Shown here piece after piece: positions 14,987 through 25,247 of a DNA stretch of 64,000 nucleotides. The position numbers and the translations under genes are program-made. Origin of the DNA: Shinella sp. SUS2 (GTDB taxonomy: Bacteria; Pseudomonadota; Alphaproteobacteria; Rhizobiales; Rhizobiaceae); assembly GCF_001262505.1 (NCBI RefSeq), contig NZ_KQ410744.1, positions 1 to 64,000 of the forward strand. The letters run 5' to 3'. Under the pieces are notes generated by a model. The model saw only the letters and a program-made list of their open reading frames with translations. It searched no databases and had not been told where the DNA came from. Numbering within the stretch: position 1 is the stretch's first letter; every line of letters begins with the position of its first letter.

Positions 14987-16315
14987 GCATTACAGTTGCA
15001 TTTTAGTGTTCAGATGCGCTCGTCGCGCGACCGCCTGATGAGCGCGTCTCCAGCATGACCATGCGATGACGTAGGCGGGGGGGGTATACGACGCTGGGCG
15101 AGTCTGATGGCGATGCGCCGGACTTCCTGGATTGACCAGCGGATCAAATCCTGATGGTCGGCATCCGCAGTCTTTTTGGGGGCGTCACGTCATTGGTGCG
15201 GCATCGGATCACCGCCATTATGGCGAAGGCGAGCATGACGAGGGAGGCGTGATGATGCCAGCCGTGACATGACCGGGTTTCGTTGTGATCGGGGCCGAGC
15301 TCGTTCTTGGCGGTCTCGAAGCTGTCTTCGATCGCCCGGCGATGGCCTTTAACGGAAACGAGTGTCTGGATGCCGGTCCCGTCCAGGCACCAGGTGGTAA
15401 TGAATGCGAGATCACCGTCGCTAGTATTGCGCCGGATCAGGAGCCCACGGGCCCAAAGCCCCGATTTCGTCTCGGTATATTCGTCGGCATCGAGATCAGC
15501 GAGTTCGCAATAGGCCCAGTCATGAAGCCGCGCGCCTTTGGTGCCCTCACCGGCGGAGAGACGCTGCGATGCACTTGGATCGAGATCACGGGCGATCTCC
15601 TGCGCTGTGCCGGCCACCGGAGGCTTGCCCGACCATGAGTCGAAATAGTGGTCCGATTTAACCCCAAGAACGTAGCTTTTGCAGGCTCGGCGCAGGGTCC
15701 CTTCGACGTCCCCGACGCCATACACCGCATCTTCGGCCACCCATGAAAACGGCACATCGGCTGCCATCGCACGCCGTATCATATCGACAGCCAGGCCTGG
15801 CTTGGTAGCGAAGGCTATAGCCTCAGGAACGTGAGTTGCTGCAAGCCTTGCCGGATCGCCAGTCCAGCTCTTGGGCAAGTACAGGGCTCGATCGATAAAG
15901 GCATGACCGCGAACGGACACACAGGCGGCGAACGCTCCGATCTGGCAGTTCGTTATCTTGCCTGCCGAACCTGGATATTGACGTGCACCAACGCACGATG
16001 CCGCGAAGTGCGTCCGCGTCCCAACGCCCGCGACCCAGAACGGCTTATTGCCGCCATGGACCGGGATCACCGGCCGCCTCAGCGCGCATCCAACCTGTCT
16101 TACGCCGCTCGACACTCAGCAAACCGTCCAGGAAAAGGTTCGCAGATGCTGCAACTCGCTCCTACGTAAACAGTCCGCGCATACGAGCCTTCACGTCACG
16201 CAACAATGATGCCCAAAGCTCAAGCGTCGTCTCGATCGATGCACCTGCCATCCACGACCTCCGAATCATTGAGACCCATAGATTGAGACCATAGATAAAT
16301 ATGCAACTGCAATGC
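14987..16315 (-). mobile_element. IS701-type insertion-sequence remnant with terminal inverted repeats
   Basis: The element spans about 1.33 kb between GCATTACAGTTGCAT (14987-15001) and ATGCAACTGCAATGC (16301-16315), which are inverted repeats matching at 14 of 15 bases. The whole interior is transposase on the minus strand, disabled by several lesions. The left side abuts virB11, while the right side runs straight into the middle of an aldolase gene. The flanks are therefore not two halves of one locus, so recombination through the element must have removed or swapped DNA. Family assignment is from the transposase sequence. Confidence 0.75.
14990..16251 (-). pseudogene. IS701-family transposase, multiply disrupted
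   Basis: Read on the minus strand, the ATG at 16251 gives the family N-terminus (MAGASIETTLELWASLLRD) but hits a TAG after ARMRGLFT at codon 30. The sequence beyond continues (ERVAASANLFLDGLLSVERR) in the same frame, then shifts. The long central frame (about 16040-15180) carries SAGKITNCQIGAFAA, YLPKSWTGDPARLAA and HNETRSCHGWHHHASLVMLAFA. About 30-40 residues before SAGKITNCQ, which include the usual DETGF motif, are missing. After another frameshift near 15180 the C-terminus (SIQEVRRIAIRLAQRRI ... KMQL) ends at 14990. A run of eight G near 15078 lies in this last part. It cannot be functional. Confidence 0.8.
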
Positions 16316-16799
16316 CGATGAGATCGCCCGCTCCGGTGCGGATGCGGTGACGTGTTTCTTCCTCGTGAACGAGCCGGATGCGGCGCGGGTCGCGGATCAC
16401 CGTGCGCACCTGGCCGAGATCACCCGTATCTGCCGCCAGATTGGCTATCCGGTGATCGTCGAGGCGCTTGTGGTCGATGATCAGGGGCACACGGTTCGAA
16501 AGACGCGGGATATATTGCACGCCGCGCGGCTTGCGGCCGAACTTGGCGTCAGCGTTCTCAAGATCGATTCCCCGCTGGAGATTGCTGATCTCGAAGTCGT
16601 CGTTGGATCGGTGAATGTACTGGTCTGCATCCGCGGCGGGACGCCGCGCGACAAGGAGGTTGATACCCTTGCCGATGTCGACGCCTATATGCAGGCCGGT
16701 GCAAGGGGCATCGTCTACGGGCGCAGCATCTTCCAGGCCGTGGATCCCGCGCACATCCTGTCGAACATCCATCGTGTGGTTCACGGCGGCATCGCCTGA
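16299..16799 (+). pseudogene. DeoC/LsrF-type class I aldolase, 5' half lost
   Basis: An open frame from 16299 encodes the C-terminal roughly 165 residues of a DeoC/FbaB/LacD-family aldolase. Recognisable parts are GADAVTCFFL, VIVEALVVDD, the Schiff-base region VSVLKIDSP, VLVCIRGGTPRDKE and the phosphate-site GARGIVYGRSIFQA. Family members are about 250-290 aa, so the first third is absent, cut off at the IS701 right end (16315). An internal ATG at 16347 could initiate a shorter product, but the barrel would be incomplete. It lies tail-to-tail with the GntR regulator and may once have belonged to the adjoining sugar island. Confidence 0.75.
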
Positions 16800-16878
16800 C
16801 ACGGCCTCCCCGGACCATTCTGTCAAGGCGGTGATCGTCGCCCTGGCGGGATGGATACGGGCGTTCGCTTTTTCCCGC

Positions 16879-17568
16879 CTATTCCGTCATGCGTACAGTT
16901 TCCGGCTCGAAGTAGGATGAGAACCGACGGGAGAGCTCGCCGAGATCCAGCATGACCCGCCGCAGGTGGAGTTTCATCACCTCCTGGGCACGATCCATGT
17001 CGCCGCCCGTCACGGCCTCCAGCACATCCTGATGGTCCTGCACGAGCTGGTCGAGCTGTCCGGCCTGCACCGACAGGCGGCGGACGCGATCCATGTGCTT
17101 CTTCGCATCAGAAATGAACCCCCAGACGCCGTCGCGCCCGGCCAGGCTGCAGTAGAGCGCATGCATGCGCTCGTCGCATTCGAAGAACAGATCCGGATTG
17201 TCTTCCTGAATGGCAAGCTCCTGTTCCTCGATCGCCTGGCGGATGCCGAGCAGGATGCGCCGGTTCGATTGCCGGGCTGCTTCCGCCACGATCGCAAGTT
17301 CGAGCTGCTCGCGGACGAATTGCGCCGTCCGTACTGCGTCCATGCGGATCGGTGCGACCACGACGCCGGCCCGGGATCTGAGATCGACCAGTCCTTCCGC
17401 GGAAAGCCGGGACAGGGCCTCGCGGACGGGCGTCCGGCTGACGCCCAGCAACTCGGCCATCGCGTGTTCACCGATCGGCTCGTTCGGCTTCAGCTCCAGT
17501 CCGATGATCTTGCGCGAAAGCGTGCGGTAACAATGCTCCGCCGCCGAGATTTTCGTATCACGCGCCAT
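16879..17568 (-). CDS. GntR-family (FCD) transcriptional regulator
   Basis: A 229 aa regulator with an N-terminal winged helix (residues about 10-75; PIGEHAMAELLGVSRTPVREALSRLSAEGLV) and a C-terminal all-helical FCD ligand domain. The domain contains a likely metal site (Asp/His pattern including CDERMHALYCSLAG and HQDVLEAVTGGD). FCD regulators usually repress sugar-acid or amino-acid catabolic operons and release DNA on binding the substrate. It is divergent from the sugar transporter operon, and two TTGCAT-type palindromes lie in the 151-bp gap, making that operon the obvious target. Confidence 0.88.
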   Translation of the reverse strand: MARDTKISAAEHCYRTLSRKIIGLELKPNEPIGEHAMAELLGVSRTPVREALSRLSAEGLVDLRSRAGVVVAPIRMDAVRTAQFVREQLELAIVAEAARQSNRRILLGIRQAIEEQELAIQEDNPDLFFECDERMHALYCSLAGRDGVWGFISDAKKHMDRVRRLSVQAGQLDQLVQDHQDVLEAVTGGDMDRAQEVMKLHLRRVMLDLGELSRRFSSYFEPETVRMTE

Positions 17569-17590
17569 GGGTGAAAGGCCTTTTGTTTTT

Positions 17591-17600
17591 TTGCATGCAA
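17591..17600. promoter_or_regulatory. GntR operator candidate 1 (TTGCATGCAA)
   Basis: A perfect 10-bp palindrome, TTGCATGCAA, 22 bp upstream of the GntR start codon. FCD-subfamily GntR proteins typically recognise short palindromes of this kind. The location suits autoregulation. Confidence 0.5.
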
Positions 17601-17681
17601 CTCTCCCTTGATTGCAGGATAGCCTGAAAAATAATCATTTTCTACTCATCCAAACGTCGAAGCTTGACCAGGTTTAGAATC

Positions 17682-17699
17682 TTGCATACAAGAATGCAA
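17682..17699. promoter_or_regulatory. GntR operator candidate 2 overlapping the sugar operon promoter
   Basis: TTGCATACAAGAATGCAA is a TTGCAT/ATGCAA inverted repeat, and its first ten bases differ from operator candidate 1 by one base. A possible -35 (TTGACC, 17664-17669) lies 12 bp upstream, so the repeat would cover the -10 region. This is the expected place for repression of the downstream operon, whose first ATG is at 17720. Confidence 0.5.
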
Positions 17700-17719
17700 A
17701 GACATCTGGGAGGATATCG

Positions 17720-18712
17720 ATGACAATTCGTGACAGGCTGCGGCCCGCTGCTTTGTGGGTCATTGCATCGACCGCGCTGGCGGTCTTCATGGCGGGAGCG
17801 GCGAGTGCCGAGGAGGTGACGATCGGCGCGCTCTATCTCGATGCGCAAGGTTTCTATGGCGGCATCAAGAAGGGCATCGAAGCGGGCGCCGGCGATGAGA
17901 GCGTGCGTCTGCTTGGCCAGAATTCCCAAGGGGATGCGGCCAAGGAGGCACAGTTCGCTTCCACGCTGATCGCCTCGAAGGTCAAGGCCATCATCATGTC
18001 TCCGGTGTCGGCCACGGCCTCCGTGCCTGTCGTGAAACAAGCGGCGGAGGCCGGTATTCCGGTAATCTGCTACAACACCTGCGTGAACGACGAGGATGCG
18101 AAGAAGTATGTCAAGGCGCTGGTGACGACCGACCAGTACAAGCTCGGCTATGATGTCGGCCTCGTCGCCGGCGACTATTTCAAGGGCAAGGGCGTCGACA
18201 AGCCGCGCTTCGGCATCCTGAACTGCGACGTCTACGAGGCCTGCGTTCAGCGCAAGGCCGGCTTCAAGAAGGCGGTCGAGGAGAAGGTGCCGGGTGTCGA
18301 ATGGGCGGCCGACCAGGCGGGCTTCGAACCAGGCAAGTCGACCGAGACGGCGACGACCATGTTGACCGGCGACACGGCGATCAATGCCATGTTTGCGACC
18401 ACTGACAACGGCACGATCGGCGCCGTCCAGGGCATCATGGCCTCCGGCCGCCAGGGGCAGGCCGTGGTGTTCGGCAACGATATCAGCGTCCAGCTCGCGC
18501 AGTATCTCGTCAACGCTCCTGAAACACTGATTGCCACCAATGGCCAGCAGCCGCAGCAGATGGGTAAGGATTCCGTGCTCATGGCGCTGAAGGCCATCAA
18601 GGGCGAGGCGATCGACACCTATCTCACCATCGTGCCGACGGAGATGTTCCTGTCCGCCGATCCGGACAAGGTGAAAGCCTGGCTGGAAGCGCGGCCCGAC
18701 GGCATCCCCTGA
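17720..18712 (+). CDS. Sugar ABC transporter periplasmic binding protein (RbsB-like)
   Basis: A 330 aa solute-binding protein of the pentose/hexose CUT2 class (Peripla_BP_4). The signal peptide ends near AGAASAEE (residue about 32). The mature protein opens VTIGALYLDAQGFYGGIKKGIEAGAG, the usual strand-helix start of the fold, and includes GTIGAVQGIMASG near the hinge. Three Cys (ICYNTC, NCDVYEAC) are unusual for the class and could form a disulfide. GGGAGGA precedes the ATG. It is the first gene of the operon; a hairpin follows, then ATPase and permease genes. The substrate cannot be read from sequence, though neighbours point to a polyol or pentose. Confidence 0.88.
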   Translation: MTIRDRLRPAALWVIASTALAVFMAGAASAEEVTIGALYLDAQGFYGGIKKGIEAGAGDESVRLLGQNSQGDAAKEAQFASTLIASKVKAIIMSPVSATASVPVVKQAAEAGIPVICYNTCVNDEDAKKYVKALVTTDQYKLGYDVGLVAGDYFKGKGVDKPRFGILNCDVYEACVQRKAGFKKAVEEKVPGVEWAADQAGFEPGKSTETATTMLTGDTAINAMFATTDNGTIGAVQGIMASGRQGQAVVFGNDISVQLAQYLVNAPETLIATNGQQPQQMGKDSVLMALKAIKGEAIDTYLTIVPTEMFLSADPDKVKAWLEARPDGIP

Positions 18713-18731
18713 AACCAGCCGGTTTCCTCCC

Positions 18732-18761
18732 GGGAGGGGCGCGGCTTGCTGCGGCCTTCCC
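18732..18761 (+). terminator. Hairpin with T tract after the sugar binding-protein gene
   Basis: GGGAGGGGCGC (18732-18742) pairs with GCGGCCTTCCC (18751-18761) over 10 of 11 positions, with an 8-base loop followed by TTTT. It lies between the binding-protein stop and the ATPase start, so it would act as an intra-operon attenuator or 3' end stabiliser that favours abundant binding protein. Confidence 0.55.
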
Positions 18762-18793
18762 TTTTCATCAACACAGTCAGTGGCATTGTCCCC

Positions 18794-20299
18794 ATGGTCG
18801 AACCGCTTGTTCATATGCGCGGCATATCCAAGGCGTATCCCGGCGTCGTTGCCTTGCGGGATGTGGACTTTGCCATGGCGCGTGGCGAGGTCCGCGCCCT
18901 GCTCGGCAAGAACGGGGCGGGCAAATCGACACTCGTGAAGATCCTGGCGGGTGTCGAGCGACCGGACGAGGGGGCGATTGTGATGGACGGCAAGGCCGTT
19001 GTGCTGCGGACGCCGATGGACGGTATCCGGGCCGGCATCGCCACCGTGCATCAGGAATTGAGCGTGGTGCCTGAGCTTTCCATCGCGGAAAACGTCTTTC
19101 TCGGCCGGTGGCCCAAGCAGGGCGGGCGCATCGATTGGCGCCGGATGCAGCGCGAGGCGCATGATGCGCTGGCGGTGCTTGGCCTCTATCTCGATCCACG
19201 CCAGCCGGTTGCCCGCCTATCCGTTGCAGAGCGCCAGCTCGTCGAGATCGCGCGCGCCCTCAGCCAGGGGGCCCGGCTGCTCATCCTCGATGAGCCGACC
19301 AGTTCGCTCGTCGCCCAGGAGGCGGAGACGCTGATCCGCGTCGTGCGGCAGCTTGCCGAACAGGGCACGAGCATCGTCTACATCTCTCATCGGATGGATG
19401 AGATCCGCAAGGTGGCGCAGTCCGTCACCATCATGCGCGATGGCCGCCATATCGCGACCGCGCCGGTCGCCGATGTTTCGAACCGTCAGATCGTCGAAAT
19501 GCTGCTGGGTGGCGCGCAGGGCGAGGGCGGAGCTCCGCGCCTCGCCGGCGCGTCTGGTGTACGCCGCCCGCTGCTCGCCATCCAGGGCCTCCACGTCGCA
19601 CCGCGCATCCAGGATGCAAGCTTCGAGATCCGGGCGGGCGAAGTGCTCGGCATTGCCGGTGTGCTTGGCTCCGGCCGCACGGAGCTGTTGCAGGCGATTG
19701 CGGGGCTGCGCGCCACCCAGGGTGGCTCCATGACGCTTGATGGCAGCTCCTTCCGGCCTGCAAGCCTGCGCGAGGCGCGGGCGAATGGCATCTTCATGAC
19801 GCCGGAGGATCGCCGCGGCGAGGGGGCGGTGATGATGCTCGGCATCGACGAGAACCTCGTCATGGCGAGCTGGCGGTCGGTCTCGCGCGGCGGCGTGATC
19901 GACCGCGTCGCGATGCGCGCGAAGGTCGCCGCGTCGATCCGCGCGTTTGGTATCAAACTGGCGCACCCCGGTGAACCGCTCGGCAATCTCAGCGGTGGCA
20001 ACCAGCAGAAGGTCGTCATCGGCAAGGCGCTGAATGCCGCGCCGCGCATCCTGCTGCTCGATGAGCCGACGCGCGGCGTCGATATCGGCGCCAAGCGGCA
20101 GATCTACCAGTTGATGCGGGACGCTGCTGCGGATGGCCTCGCGGTGGTCTTCGTCTCCGGCGAGATCGAGGAGTTCTGCGAGGTCTGCGACCGTGTCCTC
20201 ATCCTGCGGGGCGGCAGCATCACGGGAGCGGTGGAGGGGTCGGCGATCCGCACGGAGACGCTGACCGAACTGACGACGGGCGAACAGGGAGTGCATTGA
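18794..20299 (+). CDS. Sugar ABC transporter ATP-binding protein, two-domain (RbsA/XylG-like)
   Basis: A 501 aa CUT2-class ATPase with two nucleotide-binding domains. Domain 1 has Walker A GKNGAGKST and Walker B LLILDEPTS; domain 2 has a degenerate Walker A (GVLGSGRTE), signature LSGGNQQKV and LLLDEPTRGVD, exactly as in RbsA. The ATG at 18794 gives the canonical length. A TTG at 18746 is preceded by GGGAGGGG, but that stretch is the hairpin stem, so it was not chosen. It overlaps the permease region by a few bases and powers the importer with the binding protein at 17720. Confidence 0.9.
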   Translation: MVEPLVHMRGISKAYPGVVALRDVDFAMARGEVRALLGKNGAGKSTLVKILAGVERPDEGAIVMDGKAVVLRTPMDGIRAGIATVHQELSVVPELSIAENVFLGRWPKQGGRIDWRRMQREAHDALAVLGLYLDPRQPVARLSVAERQLVEIARALSQGARLLILDEPTSSLVAQEAETLIRVVRQLAEQGTSIVYISHRMDEIRKVAQSVTIMRDGRHIATAPVADVSNRQIVEMLLGGAQGEGGAPRLAGASGVRRPLLAIQGLHVAPRIQDASFEIRAGEVLGIAGVLGSGRTELLQAIAGLRATQGGSMTLDGSSFRPASLREARANGIFMTPEDRRGEGAVMMLGIDENLVMASWRSVSRGGVIDRVAMRAKVAASIRAFGIKLAHPGEPLGNLSGGNQQKVVIGKALNAAPRILLLDEPTRGVDIGAKRQIYQLMRDAAADGLAVVFVSGEIEEFCEVCDRVLILRGGSITGAVEGSAIRTETLTELTTGEQGVH

Positions 20300-20301
20300 A
20301 A

Positions 20302-21287
<986 letters not shown>

Positions 21288-21291
<4 letters not shown>

Positions 21292-22322
21292 ACGCGATCT
21301 TAACGAGACCAAACCGTGCGGCCGTCCTCCTGTCGCCCAACCACGTCGAGTTGCAGGATTGGCCAGAGCCGGCGGCAGGGCCGAACGACGTCGTGGTGGA
21401 GATCTCAGCCGTCGGCGTGTGCGGGTCGGATGTGCACTATTTCCGCCACGGGCGCATCGGCAACCTCGTCTGCGATCGGCCGATGGTGCTTGGACATGAG
21501 GCCGCTGGCACGGTCGTTGCGACGGGTGGCGCGGTCACGCATCTTGCGCCCGGCGATCGCGTGACGCTCGAGCCGCAACGGCCGTGCGGCCATTGCGAAC
21601 AGTGCTGGTCCGGCGCCTACAATCTCTGCCGCGACGTGGTCTTCATGGCGACGCCACCCTATCACGGTGCCTTTGCGCGGCGGGTCGTCAATCCGGCCGA
21701 TTTCACCTTTGCCATTCCCGACAGTCTGTCTTTCGAGGAGGCGGCGCTGATCGAGCCGCTGGCGGTCGGGCTATGGGCGACGGAGCGGCTTGATCTCAAG
21801 CCGGGCAGCTCGGTCCTGATCATCGGCGCCGGGCCGATCGGCCTGCTGGCGGGACAGGCGGCGGCCGCGCGCGGAGCGACGCGCATCGTCCTTTCCGATA
21901 TCAATCCGGCGCGCATCGGCCTTGTCTCGCGTTTCCCGCGCTTTACCGCACATGATGCGGCTGCCGATCCGGCCTATGAGATGATCGCCGAAGTCGATGC
22001 CGTGATCGAATGCAGTGGGGCGCCGTCGGCGGTGACGCGCGCCTTGCCGCGCATCCGTCCACGCGGCGGGCTTGCATTGGTCGGCATCAATCCAACGGGC
22101 GTCGCCTCGGTGGATTTCTGGCCTGCCATGGAGCGGGAGCTCTCGATCCATGGCGTCTTCCGCTATGCCGGCATGTATCCGAGAGCAATCGCCCTTGCTT
22201 CAAGCGGCCTCGTGGATCTGAAATCCGTCATCACGGACCGTTTCGGCCTCGAGGAGACCGCGGCGGCGCTGGCCAAGGCGAGCGATGATCCATCGTCGAT
22301 CAAATCGGTGGTGCTGCCATGA
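21288..22322 (+). CDS. Zinc-dependent polyol/alcohol dehydrogenase (sorbitol/xylitol dehydrogenase-like)
   Basis: A 344 aa medium-chain dehydrogenase. It shows the catalytic zinc motif VGVCGSDVHYFRHG and GHEAAG, the structural zinc cluster CGHCEQCWSGAYNLC (residues about 95-110) and the Rossmann motif GAGPIGL. The pattern fits sorbitol/xylitol/L-iditol dehydrogenases, which oxidise a polyol to a ketose with NAD+. It is placed right after the sugar permease and is overlapped by its neighbours on both sides by 4 bp, so it most likely acts first on the imported polyol or sugar. The substrate is inferred from family and context only. Confidence 0.87.
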
Positions 22323-23251
22323 AGACCTCGGCTTGCCTGCTTCTCGATGCAAAAGATATCGTCGGCGAGAGCATCATCTGGTCGGGCGAGGAGAGCGCCC
22401 TGTATTGGGTCGATATCGTTGGCCGGCGCATCCATCGGCTCGAACCGGCAAGCGGCCGCCATGATATCTGGCCGACACCCGATTTCGTGACCTCCATCGG
22501 TATGCGGGCGGATGGCGGTTTCATCGTCGGCCTTCGCCGCTCGGTTTGCCTTTGGCAGCCCGGTGGTGCTTTCGAAAAGTTCGCGGTGCCCGAGCCGGAT
22601 CTGCCGGACAACCGCCTCAACGAGGGGCGTGTCGCGCCGGACGGCGCCTTCTGGGTGTCGACCATGCAGAGCAACCTCCACCCCGACGGTTCGCTCAAGA
22701 ATATGGACCGCAATGCCGGTGCTATTTACCGCATCGATGTCGGCGGCCATGTCGTGCGGCTGACACCGAACGAATACGGCATCACCAACACGATGGCGTG
22801 GACACAGGATAGCCGCTTCTTCTTCGCCGATACGTTGGCGAACGAGATCTACCTCTTCAATTGTGACGTCGCGACGGGGACCCTCACCAACCGGCGAACC
22901 CTTGCAGCCGGATTTTCGCGCGGTTTTCCGGATGGGGCCTGCCTGGATGCCGAGGACCGGCTGTGGAACTGCCGCGTTGCAGGCGGTGCGGCGGTCGCCG
23001 GTTTCGACGGGCAAGGCGGCCTCGTCGGTCTCGTGGAACTGCCCGCAGGCTGGCCGACGAGCTGCACCTTCGGTGGTCCGGACCTATCCACCCTCTATGT
23101 CACCTCGGCGCGTTTTACCATGTCGGCCGACTATCTCGAGGCGCATCCGCTGGAAGGTGGGCTTTTCGCCGTCGAGGGTGTCGGCCGCGGCCTCGCCGAG
23201 CCGAAATTCGGGGCGCCTGCCCAAAACCCGTCCGTTGCGGAGAAAGCATGA
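22319..23251 (+). CDS. SMP-30/gluconolactonase family sugar lactonase
   Basis: A 310 aa six-bladed beta-propeller lactonase. The metal-ligand motifs are visible: the N-terminal Glu in GESIIWSGEESALYWVDI, NEGRVAPDGAFWVSTM, ITNTMAWTQD and FPDGACLDAEDRLWN. These enzymes open an aldono-lactone to its acid with a divalent metal. With the neighbouring dehydrogenases and the dehydratase at 28171 it fits an oxidative, non-phosphorylative sugar route. It overlaps both neighbours by 4 bp. Confidence 0.88.
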   Translation: MKTSACLLLDAKDIVGESIIWSGEESALYWVDIVGRRIHRLEPASGRHDIWPTPDFVTSIGMRADGGFIVGLRRSVCLWQPGGAFEKFAVPEPDLPDNRLNEGRVAPDGAFWVSTMQSNLHPDGSLKNMDRNAGAIYRIDVGGHVVRLTPNEYGITNTMAWTQDSRFFFADTLANEIYLFNCDVATGTLTNRRTLAAGFSRGFPDGACLDAEDRLWNCRVAGGAAVAGFDGQGGLVGLVELPAGWPTSCTFGGPDLSTLYVTSARFTMSADYLEAHPLEGGLFAVEGVGRGLAEPKFGAPAQNPSVAEKA

Positions 23252-24036
23252 TGAGTGAATTTGACGGCAAGAGCATCGTCGTGACCGGTGGTAGCCTCGG
23301 CATGGGGCTCGCATGCGCGCATCGTTTCGCGGCAGGCGGCGGCAGGGTGTTGATCGTCGCGAACGACAAGGCCTCGGTCAACGAGGCCGTGGCGGCGATC
23401 GGCGACAGGGCCGCGGGTTTCGTCGGCGATGTGCGCAGCAAGGATGCCATGGCGGCAGCGATCGCGACCGCGGTCGCGCGTCACGGCGGCGTCGACGTGC
23501 TTGCCTGCTGTGCCGGCATCCAGCGCTACGGCACGGTGGTCGATACGCCCGAGGACGTTTGGGATGACGTGCTCGACATCAACCTCAAGGGTATCTTCCT
23601 TGCTGCGAAGTTCGCCATTCCCGAAATGCAGAAGCGCGGCGGTGGGGCGATCGTCGTCATCTCCTCGGTGCAGGCCTACGCCTCGCAGGCGGGTGTCGCC
23701 GCCTATACGGCGAGCAAGGGTGCCATCAACGCGCTGGTGCGCGCCATGGCGCTCGACCATGCCCCTGACAACATCACGGTGAACGCCGTTTGCCCCGCCT
23801 CGATCGACACGCCGATGCTGCGCTGGGCGGCGGACATCTGGAAAGGCGACGGCACGGCCGAGGCGACGCTCGACGCCTGGGGGCGGGGCCACCCGCTCGG
23901 CCGTGTTGGAAAACCGGCCGAGGTCGCCGATCTCGTCGCCTTCCTTGCCAGCGACAAGGCACGCTTCATCACCGGCGCCGATGTCAAGATCGACGGCGGG
24001 GTGCTCTCCAAGCTCGGCATCATCATTCCAGATTGA
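23248..24036 (+). CDS. Short-chain dehydrogenase/reductase (sugar dehydrogenase-like)
   Basis: A 262 aa classical SDR. It has cofactor motif VTGGSLGMG (TGxxxGxG, about residues 10-18), ACCAGIQ in place of the more usual NNAG, the catalytic Ser (SSVQAYAS) and the YTASKG Tyr-Lys pair, and the terminal SDKARFITGADVKIDGG. Absence of an acidic residue after the glycine motif cannot be judged with confidence, so NAD versus NADP is open. It overlaps the lactonase gene (ATGA), suggesting it makes the lactone that the lactonase opens. Confidence 0.87.
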   Translation: MMSEFDGKSIVVTGGSLGMGLACAHRFAAGGGRVLIVANDKASVNEAVAAIGDRAAGFVGDVRSKDAMAAAIATAVARHGGVDVLACCAGIQRYGTVVDTPEDVWDDVLDINLKGIFLAAKFAIPEMQKRGGGAIVVISSVQAYASQAGVAAYTASKGAINALVRAMALDHAPDNITVNAVCPASIDTPMLRWAADIWKGDGTAEATLDAWGRGHPLGRVGKPAEVADLVAFLASDKARFITGADVKIDGGVLSKLGIIIPD

Positions 24037-24050
24037 TCGGAGGCCCGCCC

Positions 24051-25247
24051 ATGAAACCGTTTCCCGATTTCCGCTCGAAGACATTCCTCCTCGCCCATAT
24101 GCGCGAGATCATGGATTTCTACCATCCGATCTGCCTGAACAGGGAGGACGGCGGCTACTACAACGAATATCGCGACGACGGTTTCATCACCGATCGCAAG
24201 ACGCAGCACCTCGTCTCCACCACGCGCTTCATCTTCAACTATGCGACGGCCGCCGTGCTCTTCCAGCGGCCGGATTTCGCCGAGGCTGCCGCTCATGGCA
24301 TCAAATATCTCGACGAGGTGCATCGCGACCCCGACCACGGCGGCTATTTCTGGTTGATGCATGGCCGCGAGGCCGTCGACACGACCAAACATTGTTATGG
24401 CCACGCCTTTGTGCTGCTTGCCTATGCGGCGGCGGCGAAAGCGGGCGTTGCAGGCATGGCGGAGAAGGTCTCGCAGACCTGGGATCTTCTCGAACGCCGC
24501 TTCTGGGAAGCGGACCGCGAACTCTACAGGGACGAGATCGGCCGCGATTGGCGGAGGGTTTCGCCCTATCGCGGCCAGAATGCCAACATGCACATGACCG
24601 AGGCCATGCTGGCGGCCTACGAGGCGACGGGCGAGACCCGCTATCTCGACCGTGCCGAGACGCTCGCCCGTCGCATCTGCGTCGAGCTTGCCGCAGGTGC
24701 GCAGGGTGTCGTCTGGGAGCACTATCGCCAGGACTGGTCGATCGACTGGGACTACAACAAGGACGATCCCAAGCACCTGTTCCGTCCCTACGGCTACCTG
24801 CCCGGCCATATGACGGAATGGACCAAGCTGCTCCTGATCCTCGAACGGTATCGCCCGCGGGACTGGATCCTGCCCAAGGCCGTCCTGCTCTACGAGACGG
24901 CGCTGGCCAAAAGCGCCGATCTCGAATTCGGTGGCCTGCACTACAGCTACGGCCCGGATAGCATGCTCTACGATCTCGACAAGTACCACTGGGTCCATTG
25001 TGAGACGGTGGCCGCTGCCGCGGGCCTTGCCGCGCGCACCGGCGCGGAGCGCTACTGGCAGGATTACGAACGCCTCTGGCGCTACAGCTGGCGGCACCTC
25101 GTCGATCACGATTACGGCTGCTGGTTCCGCATCCTTTCGCCCGAAGGCGAAAAGCAGAGCGACATCAAAAGCCCGCCGGGCAAGACCGACTATCACCCTT
25201 TCGGCGCCTGCTACGAAATCCTCCGCGTGCTGGGGGAGGCGAAGTAG
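24051..25247 (+). CDS. AGE-family sugar epimerase/isomerase
   Basis: A 398 aa (alpha/alpha)6-barrel protein of the N-acylglucosamine 2-epimerase family, which also includes mannose isomerases and cellobiose 2-epimerases. Recognisable parts are FIFNYATAAVLF, DPDHGGYFWLMHGREAVDTTK, the catalytic-region HAFVLLAYA and the NANMHMTEAMLAAYEATGE helix with its conserved Glu. No N-terminal signal is present, so it is cytoplasmic. CGGAGG precedes the ATG. The exact substrate is unclear; in this island it would interconvert an aldose with its ketose or C2 epimer before oxidation. Confidence 0.82.
   Translation: MKPFPDFRSKTFLLAHMREIMDFYHPICLNREDGGYYNEYRDDGFITDRKTQHLVSTTRFIFNYATAAVLFQRPDFAEAAAHGIKYLDEVHRDPDHGGYFWLMHGREAVDTTKHCYGHAFVLLAYAAAAKAGVAGMAEKVSQTWDLLERRFWEADRELYRDEIGRDWRRVSPYRGQNANMHMTEAMLAAYEATGETRYLDRAETLARRICVELAAGAQGVVWEHYRQDWSIDWDYNKDDPKHLFRPYGYLPGHMTEWTKLLLILERYRPRDWILPKAVLLYETALAKSADLEFGGLHYSYGPDSMLYDLDKYHWVHCETVAAAAGLAARTGAERYWQDYERLWRYSWRHLVDHDYGCWFRILSPEGEKQSDIKSPPGKTDYHPFGACYEILRVLGEAK

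Noticed and set aside
15078..15086. Programmed frameshift at the G run in the IS701 transposase
   Set aside because: The gene also carries a nonsense codon, an internal deletion and another shift, so decay explains the frame changes better.
18746..18793. TTG at 18746 as the start of the sugar ATPase
   Set aside because: Its apparent Shine-Dalgarno is the arm of a hairpin with a T tract, and the extra 16 residues are not seen in RbsA-type proteins.
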